NCBI GenBank assembly: GCA_902728285.1
Contig: CACVBU010001142.1
Span: 1,103,179-1,167,178, forward strand
Source: Clytia hemisphaerica
Taxonomy: Eukaryota > Cnidaria > Hydrozoa > Leptothecata > Clytiidae
Direction of reading: 5' to 3'
Length of the DNA stretch: 64,000 nt
Part shown: positions 10,701 through 20,725 of the stretch, piece by piece
Layout: the number at the start of each line of letters is the position of its first letter
Position numbering within the stretch: position 1 is the first letter of the stretch
Made by a program: the position numbers and the translations under genes
Notes under the pieces: generated by a model
Seen by the model: only the letters and a program-made list of their open reading frames with translations
Database searches by the model: none
What the model was told of the DNA's origin: nothing

Positions 10701-13700
10701 ATCTCAGGGGGGGATTTAAATGGGGGGAGAGGGATTTTTTTCCCATTTTCTAGGGGGGGGGGACCAACCTACTAGGACACTATGAATGCTTTAAACAGGT
10801 GTTCCAACCCCCCTCTCAAAATCATCACCACCTATTTTTGCTCAAACCCCCTCTTAAAAAGGGAAATCTCCCAACCCCCCTATGTTTTATCCACCCCACC
10901 CCCTATTTTTTGTAAAATATTGACTTAACCCCCCTATTATATGACTCTGTATGCACCTCTTAATCAGTTTACCCTAAATTTTTGTGCTGGCCTAAGAATG
11001 TGTACCAATTAGATAAACATTTAGAGTGACAAAGAGAAGGAATATCTCTTTTTAATGAGTCGAAATAAACTTTCGGGAGCATCAGTAAATACTTCGACCA
11101 GTAAGTTGATGAACTTCTTTATGCATTTCAATGGATCTTTTCACTGGCAAATCTATAACAAACAATGGTACTGAAAACAACATCCATAAAATTCTCAATT
11201 TTTCTGTTTTAGCTTCTACAAATCAATTAGTGTCCACCCCATCTGCAGCAGCAGTATATACTTCTACTGGTAGGTAGCTGACTTTTTTCAATGCTAGAAA
11301 TTTGATACCTGTTCTTAGGGTATCTATCTTAAAATGCAAATCAAAGATTTTGCTGTTCACTAGAAAACACATAGTGTGCAAGGGGGCTCCAGGTCCCACA
11401 AAAAAATGCCACCTAGAACCCTCATAGTCCAGTACCCCCTAAACTTGAAATTTTCTGGCTTGTTTACATACACAAAATGCTGAGGTACTTGAGGTACTTC
11501 TTAAAGATTGAGCGGACTTTGTGTAAGGTAAATGTTATGTTATAAAAGAAACGCTGCAGGCAAAAAAATTTTAAATGACAGTTTGAGTTTATAAAATTGA
11601 CCTTCACTGTAGCCAAGACTAAAAAGTCCCACCTTAAAATTCTATGTCCCACCACAACTGTACTGATTTCTCCTCCCCCCCCCCCTAAAACGTCAAAACT
11701 TTAAAGTTTAGTCCTAACTAGACATCCAAAACCGAAATCAACAAACCCCCCTAAAGATAGGGGGTGCACACTATGAAACTTAATTGGGTAATTTGCTCCG
11801 AAAGGCTCTATTTTTTAGGTTTGGTGCCCCAATGATTTAGGTTTTTTTATTCTCTACATGCTCACACTTGTAAAATCAAGTATTTCAAAAGAATTCTGAA
11901 TAAGACATCACAAACTGACCTATTTGTTCTTAACTTGAAGGAGTTTGAGTGAGGTATTCAATCTAAAAGGTGTATTATGAGTATTTTTTACCATTTCAAG
12001 AATTTGGCAATTTTTTTTTATTCTTCTTTTTGTTCAAAATGTCTGCGTGAAGGACTGCTATCTTTTTTTTCTATTACAGCCCCTCAGCTACACATGCTTC
12101 CAGCTCAGCCAATAACAAACAGTTCAATCTTAAATCAAAACTCTTTTGAACAAAATCTTGAAAGCTGTATAAATTCAGTCACAGACGTTCGTAGGATGGC
12201 AGCCCAGCCAGAACCGAGGTCCAAAACCTCCAAGAAAAGAAAAAGGCCTGGGCGAGGACCAGATATTTCAACTGTAAAGTTCAAATTCTATCATCTACCT
12301 GTTGGATCCAGTATTCCTAGATTCAGTGCCAAGAAAGACGGTTATTTTGAAAAACTTTTTCTTGATCACAAAAATGATGGATATGGTGAGTTTTCGAACT
12401 GATGACAATGTTTTTGTATTACCCAGCTGATGTATGAAAAGAATGCATTGGTCATCATAGCTACCTGACCAATTTCACTTACCTTACAAAGTAGATTAAT
12501 TTAAAGGCTTTTTAAGCAAAATATCAAACATAAAGCTAAAGGGACTGAAAAATGCCAAGATTTTAATTTGTTTAACTCAAAATATTATGGATCTTCCTTT
12601 TTCATAGGTTTTCCAGGCGTATGCTGGAATTTCAACAAGAACGTCTACAAAGATAGCTCATTGTCATTGGATTTGACCGAGAGCCAATTTTCAGACACCT
12701 TGCAACAACTTTTTCCAAAATTGCAAGGGCAAATACCAAATTTTTTTAAACTGTCAACTAATCGTCAAGCACAACATGTGACAGTCAAGAAACCAACCTG
12801 CTTGAAAGAAAGTGGTTATTCTGGCATCTATCTCGTCACAACAATGACTGAGATTCCAAGGAACTCCAGTATGTAATTTTACATCAATCTTTTTTTAACT
12901 CTTGGGTACCTCATACTGCCTCATTGAGAGGAAATGGAGAAAATCTAAAATCTAAATGAAGGGGTTGGTATTAAAATGGGTGGAAAAATTTCGATGAGTA
13001 TGGCAATACAAAGCAATTAAGGCAAAAAAGGAACTTTCAAAAAATATTTTTGCAAAATTAATTAGCAGGAGGAATGGTTATTAAAAAAATTGAGAGGACG
13101 ATTTAATTTTAAATGTAAAAGAGTCTTGAATAATGAAACTTCCTTTTCCCTACAAAATGCAGGTAGAGCACTATCAAGTTCCACCCTGATGTTCTATTCC
13201 TTCTATAAAAGAACCTTTTACAAGCTATGTGGCGAGTGAACTGGTCTTTATATTTATTTGATCTTTTTCTTTGTTAAAAAAAATCAAGTTAACTTTCTCT
13301 TTCTCTTTGTTCACACACGTGCTCCTCGTTACAAAACGTTTCTCTTATTTTATCATCATCATAGTTTTTTTACAACCATGTATCGATATAGAATAAGATT
13401 CTCAGAAAATGATATCTAACTGAGACAGGCTTGTTTAAAGTTAAGCTTGCTTTATTCACTTAATGACAAAACAGGTTCTTATGCTAGGCACTTGTTACCA
13501 CTGAGACATGGGTGTTTTGTTTATGCAGTGTCAAATTACTGCAATTTTAAGGCAAAAAAAGACCATCCTATTTAACTTCTATGAGTGGTTCTAAAAATTA
13601 AGCTTTGGGATATCGAAATTTAGCACAAAATTTTTTTTCGTTTTTTCCGTCACCCGGTGGACCGGAAACAAAAATATTTTTCGGGTTCGCCCGATTGTCA

Positions 13701-16700
13701 CAAATGCTGGTAAAATCTTGACTCAGTGGATTGGGCTTATTAATAATGGTTTCAAAAAACCTTTGAAGCTGTAGCCATGTAAAACCAATTTACATCATTT
13801 TGAGGGGGGCTGATTTTTTTCCAATCACTTAAAATACTTCGTTTGATATAACTGTAGACACACCATGTAATGATGTAATGACACACCAATAAAGATGTTC
13901 TTTTAACTTTAATTTAAAAGGATACGCTAAAAATCTTAAAAATGAAGGGGTAGTACAAGGTAGTAGGCTTTCTTTCAATTCTGAGGGTGGTAAATCATTG
14001 AAGGGTAAATTAAGATGAGTTTTGATATTTCGTTTTCAATCTGCACATTTTGCAAGTTTATGTTTTTTATTTGCATTTTTATTCATTATGGCTTTCAAAC
14101 AGATGGAGCTGGAACATCATCATCATCATCACATCAGATTTCAGTTTCTACTAACATCAATCAGATCCTCCCAACTGCTGGTAAGTCATCTCATTTGGCG
14201 CATTCAAAACAATTCAATAATTAGTTTATAGTTTTGTCTATCATTAGATTCTTTTCTTCATAAAAGTACATCATATCTCGGTTTATTTGGTGTGTTCAAC
14301 TGCTGCCATTGATGTTGATGTTTTGAACATCTTTAATCTGAAATGTGGTCTTTATACTAAAAGATAAAATTTCCAAACCTAAACATCAGCTGTGTTCCAA
14401 TAAAAAAGACGTTATATCTTTGTAGTATTAAATGGTAGACAGACACTGCAAGCGTTTTCGTGTTTGTGCTAGTGTTAAAGTAAAAGCTCTCTGGGACTCT
14501 GGTTTATTAAATGGTTATTTTCGTGAAACACCTCCTCAAATTTGAAACTCCCTTATGTATCATGGCCTCTGCTATTGCCTAGTAAAATAATATTACAGAT
14601 CATCAAACTTCTAGTTTGGTCAGGCTTGTTAATTCTGCTTTGTTTTCCAAATTCAGGTAGCTTATCATCCAATTCTAATAATGTAATCTCCGCTAACCCA
14701 ATCATCACAAACACTGGTAAGTCTAGTAAGGATTCACTACTCAATACAATTAATAGGATAAAAGAGGTTTCCTTTACTCAACCTTGAGGTCCTCTAATAA
14801 ACCTCACTTCGTCCGTCTGTTTGCCCATCTGTTCGTTACCAGCTTTTCTTTAGAAAATTTTATTTAAAAAATAAATATTCAAAATCAATTTTTCACTGTG
14901 CTTGTGAGAATTGTGCAGAAGTTTGCCTTGAAAATCTTAAAATCGAATTAGGAATATTTGGTACGTTTTAAAGCTTTTGTTGTTGTTTGGGCAGCGTCAT
15001 CAGAAAGAGCGCCAAATTCTGATATGGATCCATATATAAAACATCAAATTTGGTCAAATGGTTCCAAAGTTATGAGCTTTTTCATTTTTGCCTGGAAACG
15101 CTTGTGATGACGTCATCAAAAAAACTTTTGACCACCATAACTTTTGATAGGAAATTCAACTTTTCAAGGCATGTTTTATACCTCAATTTTCATCAGAATT
15201 TCATGCTCTTTCTGATGAAATCATCAGATTTTGAAAATTTCCAAAAAAATTATTTTGTGCCCAGCCACCTGATGACGTCATCTGACAGGTGGCCAGATGA
15301 CATTAAGTGTATTCCAGTGCATTCCAAAAATATTGGCAGTCTGCACATTTTGGTTAATTACTTTTGAAGGAAAAAATAAATAATCAAAAGGAATGCCTCG
15401 TTGGAAAGATAGTTCTGAGTGGAAAAATTTCAGGCTTTAAAATTTCGAAAATGAAAATGAAAAATGAAGAAGTTTTTTAATGGACCAAAATATTTTATAC
15501 TTTTCTGAAACTTTAAACTTCGCTGACTTCAAATATGTATTCAGATTTTTCATATCTTTCTTCGATCAAAAGTAACAGCCCATCAAAGTAAGCTTAAAAT
15601 GGTCAAAAAGGGGCAAAATGGACCCACTTCGGAGGAATATAGCTTTTGATTGAAGAAAGATATGAAAAATCTGAAAACATATTGGAAATCAGCGAAGCTC
15701 AAAGTTTCAGAAAAATATAAATTGAAGTTTTTTGGCCAAGTAGAAAAAATCTTTATTTTTTCTTCTTCATTTTTCATTTTCATTTTCGAACTTTTAGAAA
15801 GATTTTAAAGCCTTAAATTCTTCCACTCAGAACTATCTTTCCAACGAGGTATTACTTTTAATTATATCTTTTTTCTGTCATGAGCAATGTATTAAACTGT
15901 GTGGACTGCCAATTTTTTTGAAACAAAGTTTAATAAGGTGTTAATGCTTAAAATTAAGTTTTAGATCCCCTATGGGTCATCTGTGCCAAATTTCAGCCTT
16001 TTATCACAATCTGAAGTATTGTGCTAACAGACCTCACTATAGGAAATTGATTCCAAAAGAGGAGAATCAATTGTGATTTATTGAATACATCTAAATTTAA
16101 TGCAGAAAATTTTCTTTTTGTATTTGGTCCATTTGGTATTTTTGTAACACATTTCTGGTTACATAATTACAGACCCTTTAAAATCAGCCGATAAGAATTG
16201 ATGTTTAGTACCAAACATAAAGCAAAAAGTCATCAAAAGTGTTAGAAAGTGTTATTGAATTTCCATTTTTAGCTTCAACACAACAAAGTGAAGCATCTTT
16301 AAGTCACATTCAACTACTATCTCAACAAATAAACAACCCCCCAAGTAAGCTTCCAGACATCTCAATTTTACTAATTTTGGAGAAATTTGGAAATAAATGT
16401 CCTACTTTTTCTAATGTTTGAGTATTTTGTCCTATTTGTCCTAATTTTTAGCCAAAAATTTTTGTCAAAATTTTTCAAAAGTGACAAAGAAATTGGCTAA
16501 GAGGCCTGAAGTTGTATTAGTTCTATTTTGAGAGTGTACATTTAAATTTTTGCTTGGAAAAAAACTGTTTCTTCAAATTATCATATCAATTCTTCATGTG
16601 TCCTGGAAAAAAACACAAAAAATTATGCAAAGAAAAATCCTTAAATTCACTTTTGATGACTTGCTTGTGAAAAATTGGGAATTGAATAATTTTTTCAACT

Positions 16701-19700
16701 ATCAAAGAATTCCCGTATTACAGAAATGTACATAATAGAATAAAGATTAAAGATCTTTCCCAATCGTGAGAATTCTGTAACACGGGAATTCTTTGAAATT
16801 ATTCAATTCCCAATTCCCAATTTTTCACCAGCAAGTCATCAGGATTTTATTTTAAAGAGATTTTTGTACGCTATTCCGATACACTGTACATTAGAATTAC
16901 AGATATCTAACACAACTTTCTTTTCTTATTTTAGCACCTCGGCCATTGGTCATGTCTTCATCACAATCCGCCCGACCATCGACTAATACCACCAATACCA
17001 CAAGTAAGTTTTATATTCTGAAAATTATTGAATTTTTGGAAAAGCTGTTGACCTAGAAATGAATATCATATTTAAACTGAAAATGAGGAAAATGTCTTTC
17101 TTACTACATTAAGGGCACAAAGTTTGGCGATAACTAATTTTAGGATTTGCCAAACTCGCCAAAATTAGTTCTCTGATAGTTACAATGCCCCTAAAACCCG
17201 TCTACTCTTCTGTGCTTAATTTTGACCCCCCCCTCCCCCATTTTATGGTTTTTCTTCCGGATTTCCACCCCCTGCTTAATTTCCCCCTAGGCATGGAAGA
17301 CAAACCTTTTATTTATCTTTAGCCCAATCACCAGTGACATTCTCAGACAGTGAAGATGAGGATGACAATCAAAATTCCGCAAGTAAGTTTCATATCTTTA
17401 TCCAAAATATTCTGTTTTTATTTAAAAAAACGAAATGAAGTTTACTGTTTGGTCTACAATAGTTGACATATTGCCTACGTGGTTTTTCCAAGCACTTATA
17501 AATGCCTCCTTTAGACGGTGGCATTAAAATCGATTCAAATTGAGTTTTAAGAACTCGATTTGAAGGAAAACTTTAAGTTCATTGCTTCTTTCACATCACA
17601 AAAAAAGTAAAAGATCATAATTCTGCCAAAGAGCCAAAGTAAACATTTACAAGTCTGCTTTCTTCTTACTTAAAGGGACATAACAGTACTTGCGAAATTT
17701 GTAAACAAACTGTATGCAGCGGATACAAAATCAAAACAAATGTCACATGTCAAAATAAAAAATCAAACCAAATATGGCTAATTTTGATTGTTCAATTGTT
17801 TTACAAGTTTGTTTTGGACACGTGATTTTAATTGTTCTCTTTAAAATGACACGTGGTTCGCGCAATGTTTACATTTTACTACTGTAATGTCCCTTTAAAC
17901 CTATAAAAAACAATAAAATGAGTGAAACTCGGGCTAGCCCTGCACCCAAAGGGGGCGGGGTTAAGGCACCCTAGACCCCCCAGCCTCGATTATCCAATTT
18001 ATGACTGGATGTCGCGGCTAACACCTTTGCTGAAAACTCAATTACAAAGCAGAAACGGTGGCATTGCTTAGCTCTAGTTTAGACGGGCCACTTTTTGCCC
18101 TGCCTATTCTAATTGTGAATTAAAGTGGGCTGTCTAAAGTCGATGTATAGCCCTCTTTTGACGTCAATGCAATGTCTTCTTTCAAACCTTTACAAGCAAA
18201 GATTATAACTGCCAACTTTGTGCCCTCTTTCTGCCTACTCTAACAATTAGAATAGGCAGGGTAGAAAGTCGGCTGTCTAAACTAGAGCTAAGTGCTTGGA
18301 AAAACCCCTGCAACACTGCCAAGTTTTTTTATTATTATTTTTTATTGTTCCTAAAAGATGACCATCATTATCCTGTTTTTCGAGCAATCTTTTTCAACCG
18401 AATGGAAGCTATTCAGGGTAGAATTTTGGCGTTCGAACATGGGCGCACCCCCTCTTTATTCTTTCACTCAAAATTATCTTTTCAACGAGGTATTACTTTT
18501 GATTGTATCTTTTTTTCTTCAAGAGCAATGAAATAAAGTGTGCGGACTGTCAATTTTTTTGGAATATACTTGTTTTTTAAGTGGGGTAAAAATAGAATTG
18601 GATGTGGAGATCTTTAAGGTCATAGAACCTAATGTTAGAAGTGCCTAATGTTAATAAAGTTGGGTAACATACTTTTCATACAACTTCCTTTTAGGATTTC
18701 CTGAACTACAAACTGTTCGATCCGTTCGAAATTTCTTCATTTCTCGGGCCAACATATTGATGTACGTGCTGCCCCAGTACATAAATGACTCAATTTTGGA
18801 CGATGGTCTAAATGTTGAATTTGACGGGGAACCAGCGATCGATTTTGAAGGTTTGACGAAAGACATGTTCACGTCTGTCTGGAGGTCTGTGAAAGACAAA
18901 TATATGTGTGGCGATAACCTCAAGAGGTTTGTGGTGACACCAGGGAACATCCCTACCAAAGAAGAGCTCGAAGCCCTTGGAAGGGTTCTACAGCATGGTG
19001 TTACCCTGCAACGCTTTGTCCCAATATTTATAAATGAGGCACAGCTCTACATGGTCTTAACCACAGAAATTCCAACTGATCAAATGGTTTTGAAAACTTT
19101 TCTGTCTTGTTTTTCAGAACGAGAATCTGATATCCTAAAACATGCTATTGATGCCACAATCTTTGATCCGAAAATGAAAGATTCACTGATGTCGATATTG
19201 ACCTCTTTTCAAATAAGAGGGCTTCCAGAGCCAAAGGATTTCAAAAAGTTTTTGTTTGATATTGGTTATGTTGAAATTATCATCAAACCGTATTTCTTTT
19301 TACGGAACATTTCAAGGAAGATTTGGTCCATCAATGAGAAAACATTTGTTGATCGTATCCAATGCTTGAAGCCAACAGGTGAAAAACTTGTCAAGGCAAT
19401 TATTAATGGTGAACCGAGTGATCCTCACGAAGATCGTGTTCTTGATTTTTTGAAACGATTCTTTTATGATCTTGATGCTGAAAAATCTGGGACCATTACC
19501 CGGTTTATTACAGGAATGGAGGTGTTGAATGACGAAACGTTTATAAACGTTGAATTCAATGGTGAGATCAATGTTAACCTTATGTTCCCAAAATCAAATC
19601 CATGCGGGAACACGCTACACTTGTCACGGTATTATTTAACCTTCGAACATTTATCAGACTCAGTCAACACCATAATAAATGATCCATCTTCTTGGAAAGA

Positions 19701-19716
19701 TTTTACCTCTAGATAG
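7523..19716 (+). CDS. HECT-type E3 ubiquitin ligase gene built from phase-1 mini-exons
   Basis: A multi-exon model read from splice sites. Exons: 7523-7570, 7700-7750, nine 60-bp exons in a tandem array (8496-10070), 10175-10240, 11213-11269, 12080-12385, 12608-12868, 14103-14180, 14657-14716, 16273-16344, 16935-17003, 17323-17382 and the terminal HECT exon 18695-19716. Every junction is phase 1, so all internal exons are symmetric, and most donors are GTAAGT-like. The N-terminal part is rich in Ser, Thr, Pro and Gln. A basic KKRKRPGRG stretch and an unrecognised conserved-looking block lie on the 12.1-12.9 kb exons. An acidic SDSEDEDD precedes the HECT domain. HECT ligases accept ubiquitin on a cysteine and pass it to substrates. 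The layout resembles G2E3-like ligases. The 5' start is not located, and which mini-exons are used cannot be told without RNA data. Confidence 0.75.
7751..8349. other. intron sequence before the exon array
   Basis: No domain or splice-bounded exon recognised. Short frames on both strands look like chance. Confidence 0.4.
8350..8370 (+). pseudogene. decayed 3' remnant of a repeated exon
   Basis: The text AACCTCCATTAGTATATCTA, followed by GTAAGTAAATAACC, matches the last third of the array exons plus their donor and intron start. The upstream two thirds and the acceptor are missing. This is an eroded tenth unit of the array. Confidence 0.6.
8496..10070 (+). repeat. tandem array of nine near-identical 60-bp exons with their introns
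   Basis: Units repeat every 181-193 bp. Exons: 8496-8555, 8689-8748, 8876-8935, 9057-9116, 9250-9309, 9438-9497, 9631-9690, 9823-9882 and 10011-10070. Each is exactly 60 bp, has a polypyrimidine-TTTAG (or TTCAG) acceptor and a TCTAgtaagtaaa donor, and is open only in phase 1. Each encodes a 20-residue unit close to TQTQREQTRQVGLPSISTS. The introns are duplicated too (for example GCGATCAGCACTGTAAGAAT in almost every one). Two variants of the exon start alternate: CAACACAAACACACAGAG and CACCACAAACACAGAGAG. Spliced together, the array would add about 180 residues; any subset can be skipped in frame. The last intron diverges after GCGATCAACA at about 10127, marking the array edge. Confidence 0.85.
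10175..10240 (+). CDS. HECT gene mini-exon (Ser/Thr-rich)
   Basis: A 66-bp exon after TTCTCTTCTAG and before GTAAGTTGG, phase 1 in and out. It reads AFANPNVGMSTYQSGTSVYT plus STS. The last half is echoed by the 11213-11269 exon and by a decayed copy ending at 11100. Confidence 0.6.
10290..10960. repeat. G-run and C-run rich intronic repeats
   Basis: Runs of 6-9 G with the repeated text AAAAATGGCCCCAAAAAGTC (two direct copies at 10405-10470), later mirrored by C-runs such as AACCCCCCTA at 10800-10945. Short, imperfect and non-coding. Possibly a nested MITE of the G-run type also seen at 33.69 kb. Confidence 0.5.
11061..11100 (+). pseudogene. decayed copy of the 10175-10240 mini-exon
   Basis: GGAGCATCAGTAAATACTTC plus a GTAAGTTG donor match the end of the 10175 exon. 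No acceptor in the right phase is visible, and in phase 1 from the nearest AG the frame stops. It looks like a duplicated exon that has lost function. Confidence 0.5.
11213..11269 (+). CDS. HECT gene mini-exon
   Basis: A 57-bp exon between TCTGTTTTAG and GTAGGTAG, phase 1 in and out, reading ASTNQLVSTPSAAAVYTST. Its AVYTST end is shared with the 10175 exon. Confidence 0.6.
11270..12079. other. intron with C-run repeats
   Basis: No exon recognised. Short C- and G-run segments at 11380-11450 and 11670-11770 resemble the repeats at 10.3-10.96 kb. Confidence 0.4.
12080..12868 (+). CDS. two larger HECT-gene exons encoding an unrecognised folded region
   Basis: Exons 12080-12385 (306 bp) and 12608-12868 (261 bp), phase 1 throughout, flanked by CTATTACAG/GTGAGT and TTCATAG/GTATGT. 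The first carries a Gln/Asn/Ser-rich start, then a basic SKTSKKRKRPGRG stretch that could be a nuclear localisation signal, then VKFKFYHLPVGSSIPRFS. The second carries GFPGVCWNFNKNVYKD, LFPKLQGQIPNFFKLSTN and ESGYSGIYLVTTM. The mix of hydrophobic and aromatic residues suggests a compact domain rather than a linker. I do not recognise the family. Confidence 0.7.
12869..14102. other. intron
   Basis: No exon with matching phase and splice sites recognised. AT-rich, with short poly-A and poly-T tracts. Confidence 0.4.
14103..14180 (+). CDS. HECT gene mini-exon
   Basis: A 78-bp exon between CAAACAG and GTAAGTCATC, phase 1. It encodes a Ser run (GAGTSSSSSHQISVS) followed by NINQILPTA. The ATC/TCA triplet run could slip in copy number. 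In another frame the same triplets read as six histidines, which is an artefact. Confidence 0.6.
14657..14716 (+). CDS. HECT gene mini-exon
   Basis: A 60-bp exon between AAATTCAG and GTAAGTCTAG, phase 1, reading GSLSSNSNNVISANPIITNT. Confidence 0.6.
14787..14870 (-). repeat. reverse-oriented end of the GACGAACG repeat family
   Basis: AAACCTCACTTCGTCCGTCT and CTGTTCGTTACCAGCTTTTC are the reverse complement of the terminal text of the repeat at 2700-3085 and 48.4-49.92 kb, including the GGTTTATTAGAGGACC-like end. Confidence 0.5.
15325..15920. mobile_element. 0.6-kb foldback element in a HECT-gene intron
   Basis: The arms are inverted copies: TATTGGCAGTCTGCACA ... GCCTCGTTGGAAAGATAG ... TCAGATTTTTCATATCTTTC on the left, and their complement on the right, ending TGTGGACTGCCAATTTTT. 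The loop is short, near 15575-15640. A partial copy of one arm lies at about 18465-18560. GATGACGTCATC palindromes lie just to the left (15110, 15270). Non-coding. Confidence 0.75.
16273..16344 (+). CDS. HECT gene mini-exon
   Basis: A 72-bp exon between CATTTTTAG and GTAAGCTT, phase 1, reading ASTQQSEASLSHIQLLSQQ then INNPP. Confidence 0.6.
16654..16842. mobile_element. small foldback element in intron
   Basis: TGATGACTTGCTTGTGAAAA, GGGAATTGAATAATT and AAAGAATTCCCGTATTACAG are repeated as their reverse complement after a loop of about 30 bp. About 190 bp in all, non-coding. Confidence 0.65.
16935..17003 (+). CDS. HECT gene mini-exon
   Basis: A 69-bp exon between TTATTTTAG and GTAAGTTT, phase 1, reading APRPLVMSSSQSARPSTNTT then NTT. 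Confidence 0.65.
17323..17382 (+). CDS. HECT gene mini-exon with acidic patch
   Basis: A 60-bp exon between TATCTTTAG and GTAAGTTT, phase 1, reading TQSPVTFSDSEDEDDNQNSA. The SDSEDEDD run is a typical CK2-like acidic patch, here just before the HECT exon. Confidence 0.65.
17481..18306. mobile_element. MITE with GGTTTTTCCAAGCACTTA ends
   Basis: The left end GGTTTTTCCAAGCACTTA at 17481 is mirrored at the right end (18289-18306). Inside, 18064-18119 and 18243-18294 form a second inverted repeat (CTCTAGTTTAGAC ... CCTGCCTATTCTAATTGT). It lies in the last intron of the HECT gene and contains another MITE at 17670-17898. Confidence 0.6.
17670..17898. mobile_element. nested MITE bounded by TTAA
   Basis: Ends are TTAAAGGGACATAACAGTA and its near complement TACTGTAATGTCCCTTTAA. 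TTAA at both borders fits a TTAA target, as used by piggyBac- and Kolobok-type elements. 229 bp, no coding sequence, inserted in the larger MITE. Confidence 0.65.
18465..18560. repeat. partial copy of the 15.3-15.9 kb foldback arm
   Basis: TTTTCAACGAGGTATTACTT and AGAGCAATG ... GTGCGGACTGTCAATTTTTT match the right arm of the foldback at 15325-15920 with a few changes. Only one arm is present. Confidence 0.6.
18695..19716 (+). CDS. terminal exon: complete HECT catalytic domain
   Basis: A single exon after CCTTTTAG, phase 1, with stop at 19714-19716. It encodes about 340 residues, the usual HECT length. The N-lobe start is recognisable (LNVEFDGEPAIDFEGLTKDM). The C-terminal loop reads NPCGNTLHLSRYYLTFEHL. 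The cysteine (codon at 19603) sits where HECT enzymes have the ubiquitin-accepting cysteine in T-C-x-N-x-L-x-L-P, but the preceding Thr is Pro and the final Pro is Ser. It is therefore probably active but diverged. The domain is closest in style to G2E3-like HECT proteins. Downstream is repetitive DNA, so this is the gene's 3' end. Confidence 0.9.
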
Positions 19717-19789
19717 TTCTAGGGTCGCCCTCTTTTATTATTTGCACATCTTTTCGTATTTGTAATCAACCCTGCCACAGGCACATCAG

Positions 19790-20725
19790 AAACTTTTATT
19801 TGTTGTTATTTTAGAGAGATTTTATTTGGCTACCTTAGTGGAAACATTTTTACCTGTAAATACTTAAAAAAGAGATTTTATTTGGCTTCCTCGGGCACAT
19901 CAAAAATATTTTTATTTGTTGATATTTTAAAGAGATTTTATTTGCCTGCCTTAGAATAAACATTTTTAATTATTGATATTTTAAAGAGGTTTTATCTGGC
20001 TTCCTCGGGCACATAAGAAACATTTTTATTTGTTGATTTTTTAAAGAGGTTTTATTTTGCTTCCTCGGGCACATAAGAAACACTTTTCTTTGTTGATATT
20101 TTAAAGAGATTTTATTTGGCTACGCTACCTTAAACTGTATTTCAAAAGCTTGTGGACACTTAACTTTTTTAAACTTTTCGCAAAAATTTACCCCATGTTT
20201 GTAGATACTTTAAAAAAGAGATTGTTTTGGGTTTAGACACATTAAAAAACATTTCAACTCTTGTAGATATTTTTAAAACAATTTTATTTTGCTTAAGCAC
20301 ATAGAAACATTTTTGACTAGTAGATATTTTTAAAAAGATTTTATTTGGCTTAGGCACATTAAAAACATTTTAACTTGTATATATTTCTAAAAAAGAGATT
20401 TTATTTTGCTTAAGCACATAGAAACATTTTTGACTAGTAGATATTTTTAAAAAGATTTTATTTGGCTTAGGCACATTAAAAACATTTTAACTTGTATATA
20501 TTTTTAAAAAGATTTTATTTGGCTTAGGCACATTAAAAACATTTTAACTTGTATATATTTCTAAAAAAGAGATTTTATTTGGCTTAGGCACATTAAAAAC
20601 ATTTTAACTAGTATATATTTCTAAAAAAGAGATTTTATTTGGCTTGGGCATGTTATAAACATTTTAACTTGTAGATATTTCTAAAAAAGGGATTTTATTT
20701 GGCTTTAGCATACATTTTAACTTTG
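19790..20725. repeat. diverged 57-85-bp tandem repeat downstream of the HECT gene
   Basis: A dozen or more units with the text AGATTTTATTTGGCTT, AGGCACATTAAAAACATTTT and AACTTGTATATATTT. Units at the right end are most alike; those on the left are older (AGAGATTTTATTTGGCTACC). It may include the 3' UTR of the HECT gene. Confidence 0.8.

Noticed and set aside
13160-13240. Possible extra HECT exon after GCAG at about 13162
   Set aside because: It opens in phase 1 but meets a stop before any usable donor.
14120-14136. Six consecutive histidine codons
   Set aside because: A CAT run read in the wrong frame; the splice-supported frame reads serines.
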